A DNA stretch of 64,000 bases from Muribaculaceae bacterium. Lineage in GTDB: Bacteria > Bacteroidota > Bacteroidia > Bacteroidales > Muribaculaceae. Each line of letters starts with the position of its first letter. The stretch's first letter is position 1. The notes under the pieces are model-generated. The model ran no database searches. It was not told the DNA's origin and saw nothing but the letters and a program-made list of their open reading frames with translations. The translations under genes were made by a program, and so were the position numbers. Positions 60,765 to 64,000 of this stretch are shown one piece after another. Location of the stretch: positions 33,686-97,685 of the forward strand of contig JAFLTQ010000010.1 of assembly GCA_022510385.1 (NCBI GenBank), read 5' to 3'.

Positions 60765-61319
60765 TTATTTGGCGTTGGCTGATTTGCCCGACTTACGACG
60801 AATAACTTCACCAACAAACTTAATACCTTTACCCTTGTATGGCTCAGGCTTACGAAGAGAGCGAATCTTTGCACACACCTGGCCTAAAAGCTGCTTGTCG
60901 GCGCTCTCAAGGATGATAAGCGGATTCTTGTTTCTCTCTGTCTTTGTCTCTACCTTAACTTCCGGCGGAAGCTTGATATAAATAGCATGTGAATATCCTA
61001 ATGAAAGATCAAGCACTTGTCCTGTGGCATTGGCTCTGTAACCTACGCCAACGAGCTCCATCTCTTTCTTATAGCCATGGCTGACTCCTGTCACCATATT
61101 CTGGATCAAAGCACGATATAATCCATGCATCGCACGATTCTCTCTGCTGTCGTCAGGCCTCTTGACTTCAAGATGGTTCCCTTCTTGCTCGACGCTTATT
61201 GCCGGATTTATCTCCTGGCTCAATTCCCCTTTAGGACCTTTTACGGTCACTACATGATCTTTTACCTGTACTGTTACGCCTGCAGGTATCTCAATCGGTG
61301 ATTTTCCTATTCTTGACAT
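60765..61319 (-). CDS. rplF: 50S ribosomal protein L6
   Basis: L6, 184 residues with the two repeated L6 domains, near the GTPase-associated centre. It starts MSRIGKSPIEIPAGVTVQ and has VTGVSHGYKKEMELVGVGYRA (split about 76-96) and the signature KPEPYKGKGIKFVGEVIRRKSGKSA (split about 155-179) near the C-terminus. It follows rpsH by 15 nt. Confidence 0.97.
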   Translation of the reverse strand: MSRIGKSPIEIPAGVTVQVKDHVVTVKGPKGELSQEINPAISVEQEGNHLEVKRPDDSRENRAMHGLYRALIQNMVTGVSHGYKKEMELVGVGYRANATGQVLDLSLGYSHAIYIKLPPEVKVETKTERNKNPLIILESADKQLLGQVCAKIRSLRKPEPYKGKGIKFVGEVIRRKSGKSANAK

Positions 61320-61334
61320 AGCGATACCTCCTTT

Positions 61335-61733
61335 TTAATAAACGTAACATAATACTTCGCCGCCGATTTTCTTCTCTTTGGCTTCCTTATTGGTCATAAC
61401 GCCCTGCGGAGTTGTCAGGATGGCGATGCCAAGTCCGTTGAGAACTCTCGGCATGTCCTTATAGCCGGTGTATTGGCGTAAACCCGGACGTGACACTCTG
61501 TGTAAATTCTTGATCGCACTGACATGATCTACCGGATCATACTTCAATGCTATCTTGATGGTGCCCGACGGAGTCGGTCCATCGATAAATTTGTAATTTA
61601 GGATGTAACCTTGATCAAACAAGATCTTGGTGATCTCCCTTTTCATCTTTGACCCGGGGATATCCACAACGCGATGTCCGGCGCGTATGGCATTTCTCAG
61701 CCTGGTCAAATAATCTGCAATTGGATCTGTCAT
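61335..61733 (-). CDS. rpsH: 30S ribosomal protein S8
   Basis: S8, 132 residues, binds the central domain of 16S rRNA and in E. coli represses the spc operon. It begins MTDPIADYLTRLRNAIRAGH and ends with the conserved GVMTNKEAKEKKIGGEVLCYVY region. It is preceded by an unusually long, structured spacer of 263 nt that separates it from rpsN and contains a promoter box, so S8 and the genes behind it may have their own control. Confidence 0.97.
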   Translation of the reverse strand: MTDPIADYLTRLRNAIRAGHRVVDIPGSKMKREITKILFDQGYILNYKFIDGPTPSGTIKIALKYDPVDHVSAIKNLHRVSRPGLRQYTGYKDMPRVLNGLGIAILTTPQGVMTNKEAKEKKIGGEVLCYVY

Positions 61734-61996
61734 TTTTTTTGATTGTTAAATTGATTCAGATTTTCCGAACAATATTTAATTCTCGCTTATTTCCTCTTAT
61801 TGTTTTATTGTTTGCTTCCTCTTTATTTCCGCTCACGAAATTCTCTTTCCCTCCCTTTTTTCTGATCCTTTCGTGGCAGTCTCAAAGAATCGTGAAGCAA
61901 ACACTATTATTCGTTGTTCGCTTCGCGATCAAATGTGAATGCAAAGTTAACACTATTTTTTCGCTTAACGAACAACGATAAACAATAATCTTTAAT
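61734..61996 (-). promoter_or_regulatory. structured 263-nt spacer inside the spc operon with internal promoter
   Basis: Between rpsN and rpsH. Two inverted-repeat units are visible: TGTTTGCTTC (61809-61818) with GAAGCAAACA (61894-61903), enclosing CACGAAA (61834-61840) with TTTCGTG (61869-61875); and TCGTTGTTCG (61911-61920) with CGAACAACGA (61969-61978). All arms are perfect. The second unit encloses a minus-strand TAACTTTGC at 61942-61949 (box without the C), a perfect -7 promoter element reading towards rpsH. A near-repeat AACACTATTWTTTCG occurs twice (about 61900 and 61949). Confidence 0.65.
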
Positions 61997-62299
61997 TTAC
62001 CAGCTTGCTTTCTTCACTCCGGGGATTAATCCGGCAGATGCCATCTCACGGAACATTATCCTTGAAATGCCAAACTGGCGCATATATCCTTTGGGTCGGC
62101 CGGTCATAGAACAACGGTTGTGGAGCCTTACCTTAGATGCATTCTTTGGCAATTTCTGAAGTTTCTTAAGCGCTTCATAATCGATATTACCGTCGGCATC
62201 GGCAAGAGAGGCTTTCTTTAATGCCGCTTTCTTTGCTGCATATTTGGCCACCATCCTCTGGCGCTTTACTTCACGCGCCTTCATTGATTCTTTTGCCAT
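61997..62299 (-). CDS. rpsN: 30S ribosomal protein S14 (long, zinc-free type)
   Basis: S14, 100 residues, in the head of the small subunit. It is the long form without the CxxC zinc motif; it has one cysteine in [23 protein letters not shown] (split about 58-80) and ends [11 protein letters not shown], the family terminus. It begins 5 nt after the rplE stop. Transcription must cross the 263-nt spacer to reach rpsH. Confidence 0.97.
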   Translation of the reverse strand: MAKESMKAREVKRQRMVAKYAAKKAALKKASLADADGNIDYEALKKLQKLPKNASKVRLHNRCSMTGRPKGYMRQFGISRIMFREMASAGLIPGVKKASW

Positions 62300-62304
62300 A
62301 GATA

Positions 62305-62859
62305 TTAATTTTCACGTTTGAATGGAAGTCCGAATTTCTTGAGAAGAGCATAACCCTCTTCATCTGTCGGGGCTGTTGTCACAAATGTGATATTCATACC
62401 CTGAAGCTTCGGAACATTGTCGATGTTTATTTCCGGGAAGATGATCTGCTCGGTGACGCCCAAAGTGTAGTTACCTCTGCCGTCAAGCTTGTTGTTGATG
62501 CCCTTGAAGTCGCGGATACGTGGCAATGCCACCTTCACAAGCCTTTCAAGGAATTCATACATCTTGTCATGACGCAAAGTCACCATGGCTCCGATAGGCA
62601 TCTTCTTCCTCAATTTGAAGTTGGAGATATCTTTCTTAGAGAGCGTAGGAACTGCTTTCTGACCTGTGATCGCTGTCAATTCATTGATAGCCGTCTCTAT
62701 GATTTTCTTATCCTGAGTGGCGCCTCCAAGACCCTGATTGATAACTATCTTCTCAAGCTTGGGCACTTGCATCACAGTCTTGTAGCCGAATTCCTTCTGA
62801 AGCTCCGGCACAATCTTCTCCTTATATTCTCTTCCGAGTGTCGTATTATTGCTCATCAC
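62305..62859 (-). CDS. rplE: 50S ribosomal protein L5
   Basis: L5, 184 residues, a 5S rRNA-binding protein that also bridges to S13. The sequence has [14 protein letters not shown] (about 28-41), [23 protein letters not shown] (split about 89-111) and [18 protein letters not shown] (about 132-149). Its start overlaps the rplX stop by 4 bases (ATGA), showing coupling. Confidence 0.97.
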   Translation of the reverse strand: MMSNNTTLGREYKEKIVPELQKEFGYKTVMQVPKLEKIVINQGLGGATQDKKIIETAINELTAITGQKAVPTLSKKDISNFKLRKKMPIGAMVTLRHDKMYEFLERLVKVALPRIRDFKGINNKLDGRGNYTLGVTEQIIFPEINIDNVPKLQGMNITFVTTAPTDEEGYALLKKFGLPFKREN

Positions 62860-63176
62860 TTAATCTCCTCTCCTGATTTCTTAGAATACCTTACTAACTT
62901 CCCGGCATCATTACGTCTGCGTCCGATACGTGTCGGCTTGCCGGTCTTTGGATCTAACACATTGAGGTTGGAAATATCTACAGGAGCCTCCATCTTTACC
63001 AATCCTCCTTGCGGATGCTTGGCATTCGGCTTCATGCTCTTGGTGACTATATTCACACCCTCCACGAGTGCTTTATGTTTCTTAACTTGCATTTCGAGCA
63101 CCCTGCCGGTCTTCCCTTTGTCGTCGCCGGCATTGACATAGACGATGTCGCCCTTTCTTATATGAAATTTTGCCAT
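62856..63176 (-). CDS. rplX: 50S ribosomal protein L24
   Basis: L24, 106 residues, an early assembly protein near the exit tunnel. The KOW motif is near the N-terminus: [24 protein letters not shown] (split about 6-29). Then come [34 protein letters not shown] (split) and a basic tail. It overlaps rplE by 4 bases and follows rplN by 20 nt. Confidence 0.97.
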   Translation of the reverse strand: MAKFHIRKGDIVYVNAGDDKGKTGRVLEMQVKKHKALVEGVNIVTKSMKPNAKHPQGGLVKMEAPVDISNLNVLDPKTGKPTRIGRRRNDAGKLVRYSKKSGEEIK

Positions 63177-63196
63177 TTCTGTCGCTTTTTTAATGA

Positions 63197-63562
63197 TTAA
63201 AGAACTTCGGGTGCAAGCGAAACTATCTTCATATTGGTGTTACGAAGCTCACGTGCCACCGGGCCGAAGATACGGGTACCACGGATTTCACCGGCATTAT
63301 TGAGCAATACGCATGCATTGTCATCGAAGCGGATATAACTCCCGTCGGGACGTCTAACCTCTTTCTTCGTGCGCACTACTACAGCCTTTGACACTGTGCC
63401 CTTCTTTACATCGCTCGAAGGTATCGTGCTCTTTACTGTCACTACGATGATATCACCTACCGAGGCATACCTGCGGCCTGTGCCACCCAACACATGGATA
63501 CATAGCACTTCCTTTGCACCGCTATTGTCTGCTACTGTGAGTCTGGATTCTGCCTGTATCAT
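63197..63562 (-). CDS. rplN: 50S ribosomal protein L14
   Basis: L14, 121 residues, at the subunit interface. It starts [21 protein letters not shown] and carries the L14 signature [19 protein letters not shown] at the end with GTRIFGPV just before. It lies 2 nt after the rpsQ stop, in standard operon order. Confidence 0.97.
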   Translation of the reverse strand: MIQAESRLTVADNSGAKEVLCIHVLGGTGRRYASVGDIIVVTVKSTIPSSDVKKGTVSKAVVVRTKKEVRRPDGSYIRFDDNACVLLNNAGEIRGTRIFGPVARELRNTNMKIVSLAPEVL

Positions 63563-63564
63563 GG

Positions 63565-63825
63565 TTACTTCACTTTTTCAATTATTTCTACTAATCTCCA
63601 TCTCTTTGTCTTGCTCAATGGGCGAGTCTCCATGAGCCTTACTGTGTCGCCTATAGAACATTCGTTCTTTTCATCATGGGCATGGTATTTCTTTGTCTTG
63701 TTGACAAATTTACCATAGATCGGGTGCTTTTCTTTCCACTTGATCTCCACAGTGATCGTCTTGTCGCACTTATTGCTTGAAACGACGCCGATCCTTTCTT
63801 TTCTCAAATGACGTTTTTCTTCCAT
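63565..63825 (-). CDS. rpsQ: 30S ribosomal protein S17
   Basis: S17, 86 residues, an OB-fold primary 16S rRNA-binding protein. It has [30 protein letters not shown] (split about 11-40) and the signature [26 protein letters not shown] (split about 56-81). It starts 17 nt after the rpmC stop. Confidence 0.97.
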   Translation of the reverse strand: MEEKRHLRKERIGVVSSNKCDKTITVEIKWKEKHPIYGKFVNKTKKYHAHDEKNECSIGDTVRLMETRPLSKTKRWRLVEIIEKVK

Positions 63826-63842
63826 TTCTTTCTTTTAAAAAA

Positions 63843-64000
63843 TCATTTGTTTTCTTTAGAAGTTTCAGCCTTGAGGGCCTCTAATTCCTTTTGGCGCAAC
63901 ACAGTCTTCAAGCGAGCAATGTCCTTACGATCTTTGGTGATCTTCGAGGGATTGTCTATGGGAGAGATCGCGTGCGCTACTTTCAATTCACGATAAGCCT
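63843..64000 (-). CDS. rpmC: 50S ribosomal protein L29, N-terminus beyond window
   Basis: The C-terminal 51 residues of L29 are visible; the stop TGA is at 63843-63845 and the start lies past the window edge. The visible part, ELKVAHAISPIDNPSKITK followed by DRKDIARLKTVLRQKELEAL, is the standard L29 helical hairpin with the RLKTVLRQ motif, and a polar tail closes it. The order rpmC-rpsQ-rplN is canonical. Confidence 0.93.
   Translation of the reverse strand, partial: AYRELKVAHAISPIDNPSKITKDRKDIARLKTVLRQKELEALKAETSKENK

Noticed and set aside
62569..63141. 190-residue frame on the plus strand
   Set aside because: Antisense to rplE and rplX, both certain genes.
1..64000. Mobile elements, phage genes, defence systems or a polysaccharide utilisation locus
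   Set aside because: No transposase, integrase, SusC/SusD pair, nuclease-helicase pair or toxin-antitoxin pair could be recognised; the gene content is core.

Overview
The window is a stretch of chromosomal backbone from a Bacteroidota bacterium, almost certainly order Bacteroidales (a Bacteroidaceae- or Muribaculaceae-like gut commensal is my guess; the sequence does not settle the family). The evidence is lineage-typical genes: DUF4492 ahead of cydAB, DUF4494, DUF3467, DUF3109, a eukaryote-like GT3 glycogen synthase, a long-form IspG, a second EF-G (fusA2 type), a 29-residue COX24-like basic protein, and cysteine-poor L36. Further evidence is the repeated Bacteroidota promoter signature TAnnTTTG, often with TTTG 20 nt upstream, and the lack of clear Shine-Dalgarno sequences. 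I see no phage, transposase, plasmid or CRISPR.

Layout. 1-4183 (minus): envelope and cofactor operon ftsB-like, unknown 4-TM protein, coaX, outer-membrane protein, lptC, CNNM protein (cut by the window edge). 4656-8695 (plus): YccF protein, serB, patatin/beta-barrel protein. 8714-9751 (minus): apbE. 9859-11042 (plus): DJ-1 protein and YigZ. 11093-11839 (minus): yjjG-like phosphatase. 12000-13871 (plus): 29-aa basic protein and RNase E/G behind a structured leader. 13931-19494 (minus): DUF4492-cydA-cydB-chrA-chrA-folC. 19629-22994 (plus): DUF4494, YggS, MFS transporter, lipoprotein; then tRNA-Pro. 23227-25008 (minus): DUF3467-cysS. 25197-26003 (plus): tcdA. 26053-29436 (minus): rluA-type gene, PAP2-like, ispG. 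29615-38370 (plus): nadE, tsaC, sugar transferase, ClC protein, a heptamer repeat, fmt, menB, menC. 38425-41125 (minus): menE-menD. 41366-43522 (plus): fusA2. 43657-47940 (minus): glgA-glgP. 48086-53264 (minus): Bax inhibitor-1 protein, argS, HU, cls-DUF3109. 53523-64000 (minus): the spc/alpha ribosomal operon from L29 (cut) to L17.

Nearly everything is core metabolism: respiration (cytochrome bd, menaquinone), translation (ribosomal proteins, RpoA, IF-1, MetAP, SecY, Fmt, CysS, ArgS, tRNA modification), NAD, CoA and isoprenoid synthesis, glycogen turnover and envelope assembly. The interest is in regulation and in variant proteins: an EF-G paralogue with a degraded GTPase site behind an activator-type promoter; two structured spacers inside the ribosomal operon; an 11-copy heptanucleotide repeat in front of fmt; and two genes whose promoter box lies exactly where the mRNA would start at the ATG.
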